Assembly: GCA_009746045.1 (NCBI GenBank)
Contig: RPFO01000629.1
Location: 538,301-602,300 of the forward strand
Length of the DNA: 64,000 nucleotides
DNA from: Mesostigma viride
Lineage: Eukaryota; Streptophyta; Mesostigmatophyceae; Mesostigmatales; Mesostigmataceae
Direction of reading: 5' to 3'
The notes beneath the pieces were generated by a model that saw nothing but the letters and a program-made list of their open reading frames with translations, ran no database searches and was not told the DNA's origin. Shown one piece after another: positions 1 to 13,600 of this stretch (position 1 is the stretch's first letter; each line of letters begins with the position of its first letter). The translations under genes and the position numbers were made by a program.

Positions 1-221
1 CCAGGGCGTAGCATGGCTGTACTAGGACTAGGCTAAGGCTATGGCTGGTTGTGTACCGTGCGTTGGCGGCACGTGACTAGGTGTGTTGGCACAGACAGCT
101 AGGCAACAGTCTAGGCATGGCTGCCTTAGCGGCAGTGACGCCAATGGTTACAAGCTAGGGCTATTATTCTAGCCCGCTGGGGGCGTCCACATCTTGTGGT
201 TGATCATCAGGTCCCCGCCCC

Positions 222-1968
222 TTTTTTAATTAGAACGCGATATATCGCGTTGTAAGCTTTTTTTAGAACGCGTATAGCACCTAAGGAATTTTTTTTTTCA
301 TGGTCATGTATATACTTTCCTGAAAGCCCATAAATCAAAGGATTTTTTGAGCTACTCAGACCTACCAAATTCCTATTCCATAGAGAGATACAGTGCTATG
401 AATACAGGCCCCGGGTCTGACCATGACCGCGATTTCTTGACCCTATAGGTCACAAGTCATGTGCTTATTCACAAATGGTTCATGAAAAAAATCTGGCTTC
501 TTGCACGAGCTATGGGCAACATATGCAGGCTCTGTGAAACAAAACTCAGGCCCATTGGGGCACTGGAGCTATTTTTCATTAGCATCACAATTACAACGCA
601 GTACAACGCAGTGGGAAACATGAGAGCCCTTCACAACAATACGCAACGACAGGAGCCCCATAAACGGGGCCATAGTGAGCTTGGAGGGTCAAAACGTTGA
701 AAATAGGCGTTGTATAAGTGATACAGCATCATACATGCATCAAACATCATGACTGGATGACCTAATATGACTGAATCAGGCAGCCATAGCCAAAGCATCA
801 TCCACTCTCACAACGTGTTGAGCACATGCCTCGTGGGAACGGAGGTGCTAGGTTTTCATTCCATAACGCCTGCAATACTGAAAGAAAGAGGCACGTGTAA
901 TGCAAGGCTTGGATAGGTTGAGTGATCCATGAGCTTACATGCAGGCAAAGATGACGCTGGAATGCATGCTAGCAAATGGTGGCAAGATGCTAACAACACA
1001 TGATTATACACCATGATTGTGGGCACCTAGCTGATCTTCTTGCACAATCAATGCAGTATAAACCATCAACATCCAATCCTCACGATATATTCACGGCTTG
1101 ACGACGTATACAGCACCTAAATACTGCACAACTGCAACCTGCTATGGCTGACATGCAAGCAACGTCGAGTAGGATGGCGGTCTTAGAGAGGCTGGGCAGA
1201 CGTCGGTAAAAATAAGTGGAAAACTGGCAGAAACTAGGCAGAAAAACGATATACTTACGCCTGCAAGCACTATTGAGCCGGTGGCAGAGGCCATTTCCAG
1301 GAAAATACAGCATACCGTAGCAATAGCCACGGTCACGCCTTACGCTATTTGCAGGCACCATCATGCCCGGAGCTACCCAATAAAAGTCTGCACAAATCTC
1401 GGTTTAGCCGAGAGTCCGGGCGTTCGGAATGAATAAACATGTGTTAAGAAGTCGAAACACCATGGAAATACCAAGCATGGTGCCGCAGCAGACCCGAGTC
1501 TTGACGTAATAATATGTATGCCGGTTTCCAGGGTTTCCGCATGAAAGTTGGGTGAGAAACTGGAAAAAACTACGTTTTCTTTGCCCCAGTACCTCAACAA
1601 ACTCGTAGAAACCTAATTATCAACCTTTGAACGCATCATCATGGTCGTGCTACCCAACAGCCACTGAAATTCGCGCGAAAACTGGCGAGATCTACCTGCC
1701 GCCATCGCCGTCGTCTTCACCTTCGTCCCGCAAAAATGCCTGATTTCAGTGGTACATATTTGTTTGCAGCTGTCACAAAAAAAATACCAAAAATACCAGG
1801 ATTTTTTCTTGAATTCTATGAGATGTTTCTGACCTATTTTGAAAGTTTCAGACCAAAAATCGCATGTTTAATAGGTTTGCCACGTGTCAGATAACAACGC
1901 GATATGTACATACATCGCGTTCTAACCCTACAACGCGATGTATCGCGTTGTAAAAAAACACGGGTTAA
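222..1968. mobile_element. TTAA-bounded non-autonomous DNA element, copy C1 (left end clipped)
   Basis: This segment is repeated almost base for base at 2086-3830. The right end reads CACGGGTTAA, as in the second copy. The left end starts inside the T-run and lacks the outermost TTAACCCGTGT, so this copy is slightly truncated. Palindromes with an ACGCGATATATCGCGT core lie just inside the left end (about 234-251) and, in imperfect form, twice near the right end. Small ORFs inside are shared with copy C2 but resemble nothing I know, and I do not call them genes. TTAA ends suggest mobilisation by a piggyBac-type transposase; that is inference, because no transposase is visible. Confidence 0.7.
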
Positions 1969-2085
1969 GGGCCTTGCGCAGCATCTTGGTGACATTGCCG
2001 TTGAGTCATTGCTCCAGCTCCTGCGTCGTGCCGGATTATATCCCAGCTAGACTAGTTATCGTCATGGGGAGACGCCCACTATATC

Positions 2086-3830
2086 TTAACCCGTGTTTTT
2101 TTAATTAGAACGCGATATATCGCGTTGTAAGCTTTTTTTAGAACGCGTATAGCACCTAAGGAAAATTTTTTTTCATGGTCATGTATATACTTTCCTGAAA
2201 GCCCATAAATCAAAGGATTTTTTGAGCTACTCAGACCTACAAACTGCTTATTCATTAGAGAGATACACTGGTTTGAATACAGGGGGGTCTGACCATGACC
2301 GCGATTTCTTGACCCTAGGTCACAAGTCATGCGCTTATTCACAAATGGTTCATGAAAAAAATCTGGCTTCTTGCACGAGCTATGGGCAACATATGCAGGC
2401 TCTGTGAAACAAAACTCAGGCCCATTGGGCCACTGGAGCTATTTTTCATTAGCATCACAATTACAACGCAGTACAACGCAGTGGGAAACATGAGAGCCCT
2501 TGACAACATTACGCAACGACCCGAGCCCCATAAACGGGGCCATAGTGAGCTTGGAGGGTCAAAACGTTGAACATAGGCGTTGTATAAGTTATACAGCATC
2601 AAACATGCATCAAACATCATGACTGGATGACCTAATATGACTGAATCAGGCAGCCATAGCCAAAGCATCATCCACTCTCACAACGTGTTGAGCACATGCC
2701 TCGTGGGAATGGAGGTGCTGGGTTTTCATTCCATAACGCGTGCAATACTGAAAGAAAGAGGCACGTGTAATGCAAGGCTTGGATAGGTTGAGTGATCCAT
2801 GAGCTTACATGCAGGCAAAGATGACGCTGGAATGCATGCTAGCAAATGGTGGCAAGATGCTAACAACACATGATTATACACCATGATTATGGGCACCCAG
2901 CTGATCTTCTTGCACAATCAACGCAGTATAAACCATCAACATCCAATCCTCACGATATATGCACGGCTTGACGACGTATACAGCACCTAAATACTGCACA
3001 ACTGCAACCTGCTATGGCTGACATGCAAGCAACGTCGAGTAGGATGGCGGTCTTAGAGAGGCTGGGCAGAGGTCGGTAGAAATAAGTGGAAAACTGGCAG
3101 AAACTAGGTAGAAACACGATATACTTACGCCTGCAAGCACTATTGAGCCGGTGGCAGAGGCCATTTCCAGGAAAATACAGCATACCGTAGCAATAGCCAC
3201 GGTCACGCCTTACGCTATTTGCAGGCACCATCATGCCCGGAGCTACCCAATAAAAGTCTGCACAAATCTCGGTTTAGCCGAGAGTCCGGGCGTTCGGAAT
3301 GAATAAACATGTGTTAAGAAGTCGAAACACCATGGAAATACCAAGCATGGTGCCGCAGCAGACCCGAGTCTTGACGTAATAATATGTATGCCGGTTTCCA
3401 GGGTTTCCGCATGAAAGTTGGGTGAGAAACTGGAAAAAACTACGTTTTCTTTGCCCCAGTACCTCAACAAACTCGTAGAAACCTAATTATCAACCTTTGA
3501 ACGCATCATCATGGTCGTGCTACCCAACAGCCACTGAAATTCGCGCGAAAACTGGCGAGATCTACCTGCCGCCATCGCCGTCGTCTTCAGCTTCGTCCCG
3601 CGAAAATGCCTGATTTCAGTGGTACATATTTGTTTGCAGCTGTCACAAAAAAAATACCAAAAATACCAGGATTTTTTCTTGAATTCTATGAGATGTTTCT
3701 GACCTGTCTTGAAAGTTTCAGACCAAAAATCGCATGTTTAATAGGTTTGCCACGTGTCAGATTACAACGCGATACATCGCGTTCTAACCCTACAACGCGA
3801 TGTATCGCGTTGTAAAAAAACACGGGTTAA
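2086..3830. mobile_element. TTAA-bounded non-autonomous DNA element, copy C2 (complete)
   Basis: A 1745-bp element with TTAA at both ends. The left terminus TTAACCCGTGTTTTTTTA is the reverse complement of the right terminus, so the inverted repeats are clear. Just inside the left end is a perfect 18-bp palindrome AACGCGATATATCGCGTT (2109-2126), with two related palindromes near 3765-3815. No transposase is encoded. Only 117 bp separate it from copy C1, in the same orientation, which suggests a tandem duplication or two insertions into neighbouring TTAA sites. Confidence 0.8.
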
Positions 3831-3836
3831 ACTGGG

Positions 3837-3916
3837 GAATTCAGTGCTCCGTGGTCCCCCATGCAACGGGGACACGAGACTAATGAATTAATTAAGACGA
3901 ATGAATTAATTAATCA
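3837..3916 (+). repeat. Retrotransposon 3'-end remnant (family 2 tail)
   Basis: The segment contains GTGCTCCGTGGTCCCC, then a stem-loop (GTCCCC paired with GGGGAC), then ACACGAG and an ATTAATTAA-rich tail. This matches the 3' end of the family-2 retrotransposon at about 51950-52010, where GACTCCCC and a GAGCACGAGTCTAATTAATT tail occur. It is a heavily 5'-truncated insertion with no coding sequence. Confidence 0.6.
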
Positions 3917-4676
3917 CTTGGAAGCCGTACATTTCCTCAGCAATAGAATACTCATGTGTGTGATCCACAATAAACGGCTGTTCACCGAATCATTCATGTC
4001 CGGTTCCGTTGGTTTGCTTCCACAGTAGCCGTTTCTCGAGTGCACGGACGTGACATAGGTTTATAGGAGCCGCATTGGCACGGATGGATGACAGGAAAAG
4101 GAAGGACAGATCGAGTAGGAGGATGGGTGCGGAACATATGTTGGTGACCCTAGAATGGCCCATTTTACATGAATCTCAAAGCTGCTGTGAACATACACAG
4201 TCATATTGGCGACAATGTCCTCGCAAACAATCGAATTGCAGCGCACGCCTGGTTTCGCTACGACAACGACTACTACTGACTACCTACTACCTGGATGGCA
4301 TACTCTGCGCACACTGCTTTGCGTGCATGGCAGCAGTGAGTGACCATTGCTGGCTGTTAATTTCCACAGCCGCCAAAGCATACACTGGAGTTTACATGCC
4401 CCTTCCAGCGGGGCCGGTATCATAGCCTGCATTCGCAGCTGAGGAAGAACAGCCGGGCGGCCCGGGCAGCTGCAGCAGGAACAATGATTGGACTTGAAAC
4501 ATCAAGCCTTGGTAATCTATGCACAAAACAACGGAAAACTGGTAGGCACCTGGGCTACCACTTGGTACAAACCGGTACACATATCCTGCACTTGTGCACT
4601 CATTAATCTTAAACAGTCGAGGCCCTCTCGAGCTCTCCTCCTTGCCAAGTTACTCAACCTTATAATGTTGGTTCGC
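3917..4676. other. Spacer; probable 3' flank of the SFI1-like gene
   Basis: No recognisable gene. On the minus strand this follows the stop codon at 4677. A TGTAA, the usual green-algal poly(A) signal, occurs on the minus strand at about 4392-4396, some 280 bp past the stop, and could end the transcript. That assignment is inference. Confidence 0.4.
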
Positions 4677-7600
4677 TCACTCCCTCTCGCCAACGGTGGA
4701 GGTGCTCTCCGCCCCCGAGTCCTCCTCTGGCTCCTCACCCTCAACCACCCCCCTCTTCTGCTGGTGCCGTAACATCCACCGCCCCCACTGGTCCAACGCA
4801 CACGCCATGGTCATCAGCCGCCAGCGCATGTCCGCCACCATCATCAGCGGCTGTTGCTCCCAGCTGTCCGATGCCACGCTTCCTTCCGCCGCAACGCTGC
4901 CGTCGCAGGAGTCCCCCTCGCCCCAGTCACTGGCACAATCCATGCTGGTGCGATGCGGCACATCATCGGTGTACGGCGGCGTGCCCCACCGAGCTGACCA
5001 CCCCCCGGGCATATCCTCGATGCTTGTCCGGTAACAACCCTTCTCATCGTCGTATCGATGCTCGAGCTCTGCCCCTTCCATGTCATCACTGTCTGGGTGA
5101 CGCTCCGGCAACCGCAGCATACTTGCGCGCGCATGCTCCCCCCCTGCCTCCATCGCCTCCTCTCCTGCGTTTCCTGCGCCATCCACATCCTCTTGCTCCC
5201 CTCCTCTCCCGGCTTGATATCCCCCCTCGCCCTCCCCCCTGTGTGGCAGCGCACCGCCTCCCTCATGGTCGACTTGGCACGCACGTTCAGCACCACCCTC
5301 CGGGACATGTCGCGTGCTTGGTGCCCCTTCCTGCCCACGATTCACATCGGCATTGAGCGAAACAAACAGAGTATGCGCTGAACCACCAAACGGAGCCATT
5401 GTCGTCTGCACGGGTGCCCGATCCCGCTCCCCCCCCAGTCCATCGTCCAGGGACAAGCTGCCGTTGTGGTAGCCCTCGAGCCACGTGGCCCAGGAGCGGG
5501 CCAAACATGACGTGCGGCAGAAGGAGGCGGCGCGCGCGATGTCGGCCGCCTGTGCTCCCCGCCACCCACAAAAGACGGCGCGCCGCACCTGGGCCTCATG
5601 GAAGTGCCACATGGCGTCCAGGGTGGCCCTGCGCTGCCGCCTAGTTGGACGGACATGGGTGCCAATGGGGAACGAGCATGCAGGGGTTATTGCAGGGCGG
5701 GGGGGGGGGGGGAAATGTTGTTTCGCTCAATTAGGTGTTGTGGTAGAAAATGAATGGAGTTGCAGCAAGTGGACAGCCACACATTCGTGTCCTTATTGTT
5801 CTACAAGTGGTTGCCTTACGGAGCTGTGGCAGGAGGAGCAGGAGGAGCAGGAGGAGCAGGAGGAGCAGGAGGAGCAGGAGGAGCAGGAGGAGCAGGAGGA
5901 GCAGGAGGAGCAGGAGGAGCAGGAGGAGCAGGAGGAGCAGGAGGAGCAGGAGGAGCAGGAGGAGCAGGAGGAGCAGGAGGAGCAGGAGGAGCAGGAGGAG
6001 CAGGAGGAGCAGGAGGAGCAGGAGGAGCAGGAGGAGCGGGAGGAGCATGAGGAGCAGGAGGAGCATGAGGAGCATGAGGAGCATGAGGAGCAGGAGGAGC
6101 ATGAGGAGCAGGAGGAGCAGGAGGAGCATGGTTGCCAACGGGGTGGCCATATTACGGAGCTGTGGCATGAGGAGCATGAGGGGCATGAGGAGCATGAGGA
6201 GCATGAGGAGCATGAGGAGCATGAGGAGCATGAGGAGCATGAGGAGCATGAGGAGCATGAGGAGCATGAGGAGCATGAGGAGCATGAGGAGCATGAGGAG
6301 CATGAGGAGCATGAGGAGCATGAGGAGCATGAGGAGCATGAGGAGCATGAGGAGCATGAGGAGCATGAGGAGCATGAGGAGCATGAGGAGCATGAGGAGC
6401 ATGAGGAGCATGAGGAGCATGAGGAGCATGAGGAGCATGAGGAGCATGAGGAGCATGAGGAGCATGAGGAGCATGAGGAGCATGAGGAGCATGAGGAGCA
6501 TGAGGAGCATGAGGAGCATGAGGAGCATGAGGAGCATGAGGAGCATGAGGAGCATGAGGAGCATGAGGAGCATGAGGAGCATGAGGAGCATGAGGAGCAT
6601 GAGGAGCATGAGGAGCATGAGGAGCATGAGGAGCATGAGGAGCATGAGGAGCATGAGGAGCATGAGGAGCATGAGGAGCATGAGGAGCATGAGGAGCATG
6701 AGGAGCATGAGGAGCATGAGGAGCATGAGGAGCATGAGGAGCATGAGGAGCATGAGGAGCATGAGGAGCATGAGGAGCATGAGGAGCATGAGGAGCATGA
6801 GGAGCATGAGGAGCATGAGGAGCATGAGGAGCATGAGGAGCATGAGGAGCATGAGGAGCATGAGGAGCATGAGGAGCATGAGGAGCATGAGGAGCATGAG
6901 GAGCATGAGGAGCATGAGGAGCATGAGGAGCATGAGGAGCATGAGGAGCATGAGGAGCATGAGGAGCATGAGGAGCATGAGGAGCATGAGGAGCATGAGG
7001 AGCATGAGGAGCATGAGGAGCATGAGGAGCATGAGGAGCATGAGGAGCATGAGGAGCATGAGGAGCATGAGGAGCATGAGGAGCATGAGGAGCATGAGGA
7101 GCATGAGGAGCATGAGGAGCATGAGGAGCATGAGGAGCATGAGGAGCATGAGGAGCATGAGGAGCATGAGGAGCATGAGGAGCATGAGGAGCATGAGGAG
7201 CATGAGGAGCATGAGGAGCATGAGGAGCATGAGGAGCATGAGGAGCATGAGGAGCATGAGGAGCATGAGGAGCATGAGGAGCATGAGGAGCATGAGGAGC
7301 ATGAGGAGCATGAGGAGCATGAGGAGCATGAGGAGCATGAGGAGCATGAGGAGCATGAGGAGCATGAGGAGCATGAGGAGCATGAGGAGCATGAGGAGCA
7401 TGAGGAGCATGAGGAGCATGAGGAGCATGAGGAGCATGAGGAGCATGAGGAGCATGAGGAGCATGAGGAGCATGAGGAGCATGAGGAGCATGAGGAGCAT
7501 GAGGAGCATGAGGAGCATGAGGAGCATGAGGAGCATGAGGAGCATGAGGAGCATGAGGAGCATGAGGAGCATGAGGAGCATGAGGAGCATGAGGAGCATG

Positions 7601-10600
7601 AGGAGCATGAGGAGCATGAGGAGCATGAGGAGCATGAGGAGCATGAGGAGCATGAGGAGCATGAGGAGCATGAGGAGCATGAGGAGCATGAGGAGCATGA
7701 GGAGCATGAGGAGCATGAGGAGCATGAGGAGCATGAGGAGCATGAGGAGCATGAGGAGCATGAGGAGCATGAGGAGCATGAGGAGCATGAGGAGCATGAG
7801 GAGCATGAGGAGCATGAGGAGCATGAGGAGCATGAGGAGCATGAGGAGCATGAGGAGCATGAGGAGCATGAGGAGCATGAGGAGCATGAGGAGCATGAGG
7901 AGCATGAGGAGCATGAGGAGCATGAGGAGCATGAGGAGCATGAGGAGCATGAGGAGCATGAGGAGCATGAGGAGCATGAGGAGCATGAGGAGCAGGAGGA
8001 GCAGGAGGAGCAGGAGGAGCAGGAGGAGCAGGAGGAGCAGGAGGAGCAGGAGGAGCAGGAGGAGCAGGAGGAGCAGGAGGAGCAGGAGGAGCAGGAGGAG
8101 CAGGAGGAGCAGGAGGAGCAGGAGGAGCAGGAGGAGCAGGAGGAGCAGGAGGAGCAGGAGGAGCAGGAGGAGCATGAGGAGCATGAGGAGCATGAGGAGC
8201 ATGAGGAGCATGAGGAGCATGAGGAGCATGAGGAGCATGAGGAGCATGAGGAGCATGAGGAGCATGAGGAGCATGAGGAGCATGAGGAGCATGAGGAGCA
8301 TGAGGAGCATGAGGAGCATGAGGAGCATGAGGAGCATGAGGAGCATGAGGAGCATGAGGAGCATGAGGAGCATGAGGAGCATGAGGAGCATGAGGAGCAT
8401 GAGGAGCATGAGGAGCATGAGGAGCATGAGGAGCATGAGGAGCATGAGGAGCATGAGGAGCATGAGGAGCATGAGGAGCATGAGGAGCATGAGGAGCATG
8501 AGGAGCATGAGGAGCATGAGGAGCATGAGGAGCATGAGGAGCATGAGGAGCATGAGGAGCATGAGGAGCATGAGGAGCATGAGGAGCATGAGGAGCATGA
8601 GGAGCATGAGGAGCATGAGGAGCATGAGGAGCATGAGGAGCATGAGGAGCATGAGGAGCATGAGGAGCATGAGGAGCATGAGGAGCATGAGGAGCATGAG
8701 GAGCATGAGGAGCATGAGGAGCATGAGGAGCATGAGGAGCATGAGGAGCATGAGGAGCATGAGGAGCATGAGGAGCATGAGGAGCATGAGGAGCATGAGG
8801 AGCATGAGGAGCATGAGGAGCATGAGGAGCATGAGGAGCATGAGGAGCAGGAGGAGCAGGAGGAGCATGAGGAGCAGGAGGAGCATGAGGAGCATGAGGA
8901 GCATGAGGAGCATGAGGAGCATGAGGAGCATGAGGAGCATGAGGAGCATGAGGAGCATGAGGAGCATGAGGAGCATGAGGAGCATGAGGAGCATGAGGAG
9001 CATGAGGAGCATGAGGAGCATGAGGAGCATGAGGAGCATGAGGAGCATGAGGAGCATGAGGAGCATGAGGAGCATGAGGAGCATGAGGAGCATGAGGAGC
9101 ATGAGGAGCATGAGGAGCATGAGGAGCATGAGGAGCATGAGGAGCATGAGGAGCATGAGGAGCATGAGGAGCATGAGGAGCATGAGGAGCATGAGGAGCA
9201 TGAGGAGCATGAGGAGCATGAGGAGCATGAGGAGCATGAGGAGCATGAGGAGCATGAGGAGCATGAGGAGCATGAGGAGCATGAGGAGCATGAGGAGCAT
9301 GAGGAGCATGAGGAGCATGAGGAGCATGAGGAGCATGAGGAGCATGAGGAGCATGAGGAGCATGAGGAGCATGAGGAGCATGAGGAGCATGAGGAGCATG
9401 AGGAGCATGAGGAGCATGAGGAGCATGAGGAGCATGAGGAGCATGAGGAGCATGAGGAGCATGAGGAGCATGAGGAGCATGAGGAGCATGAGGAGCATGA
9501 GGAGCATGAGGAGCATGAGGAGCATGAGGAGCATGAGGAGCATGAGGAGCATGAGGAGCATGAGGAGCATGAGGAGCATGAGGAGCATGAGGAGCATGAG
9601 GAGCATGAGGAGCATGAGGAGCATGAGGAGCATGAGGAGCATGAGGAGCATGAGGAGCATGAGGAGCATGAGGAGCATGAGGAGCATGAGGAGCATGAGG
9701 AGCATGAGGAGCATGAGGAGCATGAGGAGCATGAGGAGCATGAGGAGCATGAGGAGCATGAGGAGCATGAGGAGCATGAGGAGCATGAGGAGCATGAGGA
9801 GCATGAGGAGCATGAGGAGCATGAGGAGCATGAGGAGCATGAGGAGCATGAGGAGCATGAGGAGCATGAGGAGCATGAGGAGCATGAGGAGCATGAGGAG
9901 CATGAGGAGCATGAGGAGCATGAGGAGCATGAGGAGCATGAGGAGCATGAGGAGCATGAGGAGCATGAGGAGCATGAGGAGCATGAGGAGCATGAGGAGC
10001 ATGAGGAGCATGAGGAGCATGAGGAGCATGAGGAGCATGAGGAGCATGAGGAGCATGAGGAGCATGAGGAGCATGAGGAGCATGAGGAGCATGAGGAGCA
10101 TGAGGAGCATGAGGAGCATGAGGAGCATGAGGAGCATGAGGAGCATGAGGAGCATGAGGAGCATGAGGAGCATGAGGAGCATGAGGAGCATGAGGAGCAT
10201 GAGGAGCATGAGGAGCATGAGGAGCATGAGGAGCATGAGGAGCATGAGGAGCATGAGGAGCATGAGGAGCATGAGGAGCATGAGGAGCATGAGGAGCATG
10301 AGGAGCATGAGGAGCATGAGGAGCATGAGGAGCATGAGGAGCATGAGGAGCATGAGGAGCATGAGGAGCATGAGGAGCATGAGGAGCATGAGGAGCATGA
10401 GGAGCATGAGGAGCATGAGGAGCATGAGGAGCATGAGGAGCATGAGGAGCATGAGGAGCATGAGGAGCATGAGGAGCATGAGGAGCATGAGGAGCATGAG
10501 GAGCATGAGGAGCATGAGGAGCATGAGGAGCATGAGGAGCATGAGGAGCATGAGGAGCATGAGGAGCATGAGGAGCATGAGGAGCATGAGGAGCATGAGG

Positions 10601-13600
10601 AGCATGAGGAGCATGAGGAGCATGAGGAGCATGAGGAGCATGAGGAGCATGAGGAGCATGAGGAGCATGAGGAGCATGAGGAGCATGAGGAGCATGAGGA
10701 GCATGAGGAGCATGAGGAGCATGAGGAGCATGAGGAGCATGAGGAGCATGAGGAGCATGAGGAGCATGAGGAGCATGAGGAGCATGAGGAGCATGAGGAG
10801 CATGAGGAGCATGAGGAGCATGAGGAGCATGAGGAGCATGAGGAGCATGAGGAGCATGAGGAGCATGAGGAGCATGAGGAGCATGAGGAGCATGAGGAGC
10901 ATGAGGAGCATGAGGAGCATGAGGAGCATGAGGAGCATGAGGAGCATGAGGAGCATGAGGAGCATGAGGAGCATGAGGAGCATGAGGAGCATGAGGAGCA
11001 TGAGGAGCATGAGGAGCATGAGGAGCATGAGGAGCATGAGGAGCATGAGGAGCATGAGGAGCATGAGGAGCATGAGGAGCATGAGGAGCATGAGGAGCAT
11101 GAGGAGCATGAGGAGCATGAGGAGCATGAGGAGCATGAGGAGCATGAGGAGCATGAGGAGCATGAGGAGCATGAGGAGCATGAGGAGCATGAGGAGCATG
11201 AGGAGCATGAGGAGCATGAGGAGCATGAGGAGCATGAGGAGCATGAGGAGCATGAGGAGCATGAGGAGCATGAGGAGCATGAGGAGCATGAGGAGCATGA
11301 GGAGCATGAGGAGCATGAGGAGCATGAGGAGCATGAGGAGCATGAGGAGCATGAGGAGCATGAGGAGCATGAGGAGCATGAGGAGCATGAGGAGCATGAG
11401 GAGCATGAGGAGCATGAGGAGCATGAGGAGCATGAGGAGCATGAGGAGCATGAGGAGCATGAGGAGCATGAGGAGCATGAGGAGCATGAGGAGCATGAGG
11501 AGCATGAGGAGCATGAGGAGCATGAGGAGCATGAGGAGCATGAGGAGCATGAGGAGCATGAGGAGCATGAGGAGCATGAGGAGCATGAGGAGCATGAGGA
11601 GCATGAGGAGCATGAGGAGCATGAGGAGCATGAGGAGCATGAGGAGCATGAGGAGCATGAGGAGCATGAGGAGCATGAGGAGCATGAGGAGCATGAGGAG
11701 CATGAGGAGCATGAGGAGCATGAGGAGCATGAGGAGCATGAGGAGCATGAGGAGCATGAGGAGCATGAGGAGCATGAGGAGCATGAGGAGCATGAGGAGC
11801 ATGAGGAGCATGAGGAGCATGAGGAGCATGAGGAGCATGAGGAGCATGAGGAGCATGAGGAGCATGAGGAGCATGAGGAGCATGAGGAGCATGAGGAGCA
11901 TGAGGAGCATGAGGAGCATGAGGAGCATGAGGAGCATGAGGAGCATGAGGAGCATGAGGAGCATGAGGAGCATGAGGAGCATGAGGAGCATGAGGAGCAT
12001 GAGGAGCATGAGGAGCATGAGGAGCATGAGGAGCATGAGGAGCATGAGGAGCATGAGGAGCATGAGGAGCATGAGGAGCATGAGGAGCATGAGGAGCATG
12101 AGGAGCATGAGGAGCATGAGGAGCATGAGGAGCATGAGGAGCATGAGGAGCATGAGGAGCATGAGGAGCATGAGGAGCATGAGGAGCATGAGGAGCATGA
12201 GGAGCATGAGGAGCATGAGGAGCATGAGGAGCATGAGGAGCATGAGGAGCATGAGGAGCATGAGGAGCATGAGGAGCATGAGGAGCATGAGGAGCATGAG
12301 GAGCATGAGGAGCATGAGGAGCATGAGGAGCATGAGGAGCATGAGGAGCATGAGGAGCATGAGGAGCATGAGGAGCATGAGGAGCATGAGGAGCATGAGG
12401 AGCATGAGGAGCATGAGGAGCATGAGGAGCATGAGGAGCATGAGGAGCATGAGGAGCATGAGGAGCATGAGGAGCATGAGGAGCATGAGGAGCATGAGGA
12501 GCATGAGGAGCATGAGGAGCATGAGGAGCATGAGGAGCATGAGGAGCATGAGGAGCATGAGGAGCATGAGGAGCATGAGGAGCATGAGGAGCATGAGGAG
12601 CATGAGGAGCATGAGGAGCATGAGGAGCATGAGGAGCATGAGGAGCATGAGGAGCATGAGGAGCATGAGGAGCATGAGGAGCATGAGGAGCATGAGGAGC
12701 ATGAGGAGCATGAGGAGCATGAGGAGCATGAGGAGCATGAGGAGCATGAGGAGCATGAGGAGCATGAGGAGCATGAGGAGCATGAGGAGCATGAGGAGCA
12801 TGAGGAGCATGAGGAGCATGAGGAGCATGAGGAGCATGAGGAGCATGAGGAGCATGAGGAGCATGAGGAGCATGAGGAGCATGAGGAGCATGAGGAGCAT
12901 GAGGAGCATGAGGAGCATGAGGAGCATGAGGAGCATGAGGAGCATGAGGAGCATGAGGAGCATGAGGAGCATGAGGAGCATGAGGAGCATGAGGAGCATG
13001 AGGAGCATGAGGAGCATGAGGAGCATGAGGAGCATGAGGAGCATGAGGAGCATGAGGAGCATGAGGAGCATGAGGAGCATGAGGAGCATGAGGAGCATGA
13101 GGAGCATGAGGAGCATGAGGAGCATGAGGAGCATGAGGAGCATGAGGAGCATGAGGAGCATGAGGAGCATGAGGAGCATGAGGAGCATGAGGAGCATGAG
13201 GAGCATGAGGAGCATGAGGAGCATGAGGAGCATGAGGAGCATGAGGAGCATGAGGAGCATGAGGAGCATGAGGAGCATGAGGAGCATGAGGAGCATGAGG
13301 AGCATGAGGAGCATGAGGAGCATGAGGAGCATGAGGAGCATGAGGAGCATGAGGAGCATGAGGAGCATGAGGAGCATGAGGAGCATGAGGAGCATGAGGA
13401 GCATGAGGAGCATGAGGAGCATGAGGAGCATGAGGAGCATGAGGAGCATGAGGAGCATGAGGAGCATGAGGAGCATGAGGAGCATGAGGAGCATGAGGAG
13501 CATGAGGAGCATGAGGAGCATGAGGAGCATGAGGAGCATGAGGAGCATGAGGAGCATGAGGAGCATGAGGAGCATGAGGAGCATGAGGAGCATGAGGAGC

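Noticed and set aside
1080..3470. Pairs of conserved small frames (94, 64 and 75 codons) in elements C1 and C2
   Set aside because: They are conserved only because the two copies are nearly identical; no domain is recognisable and the frames overlap.
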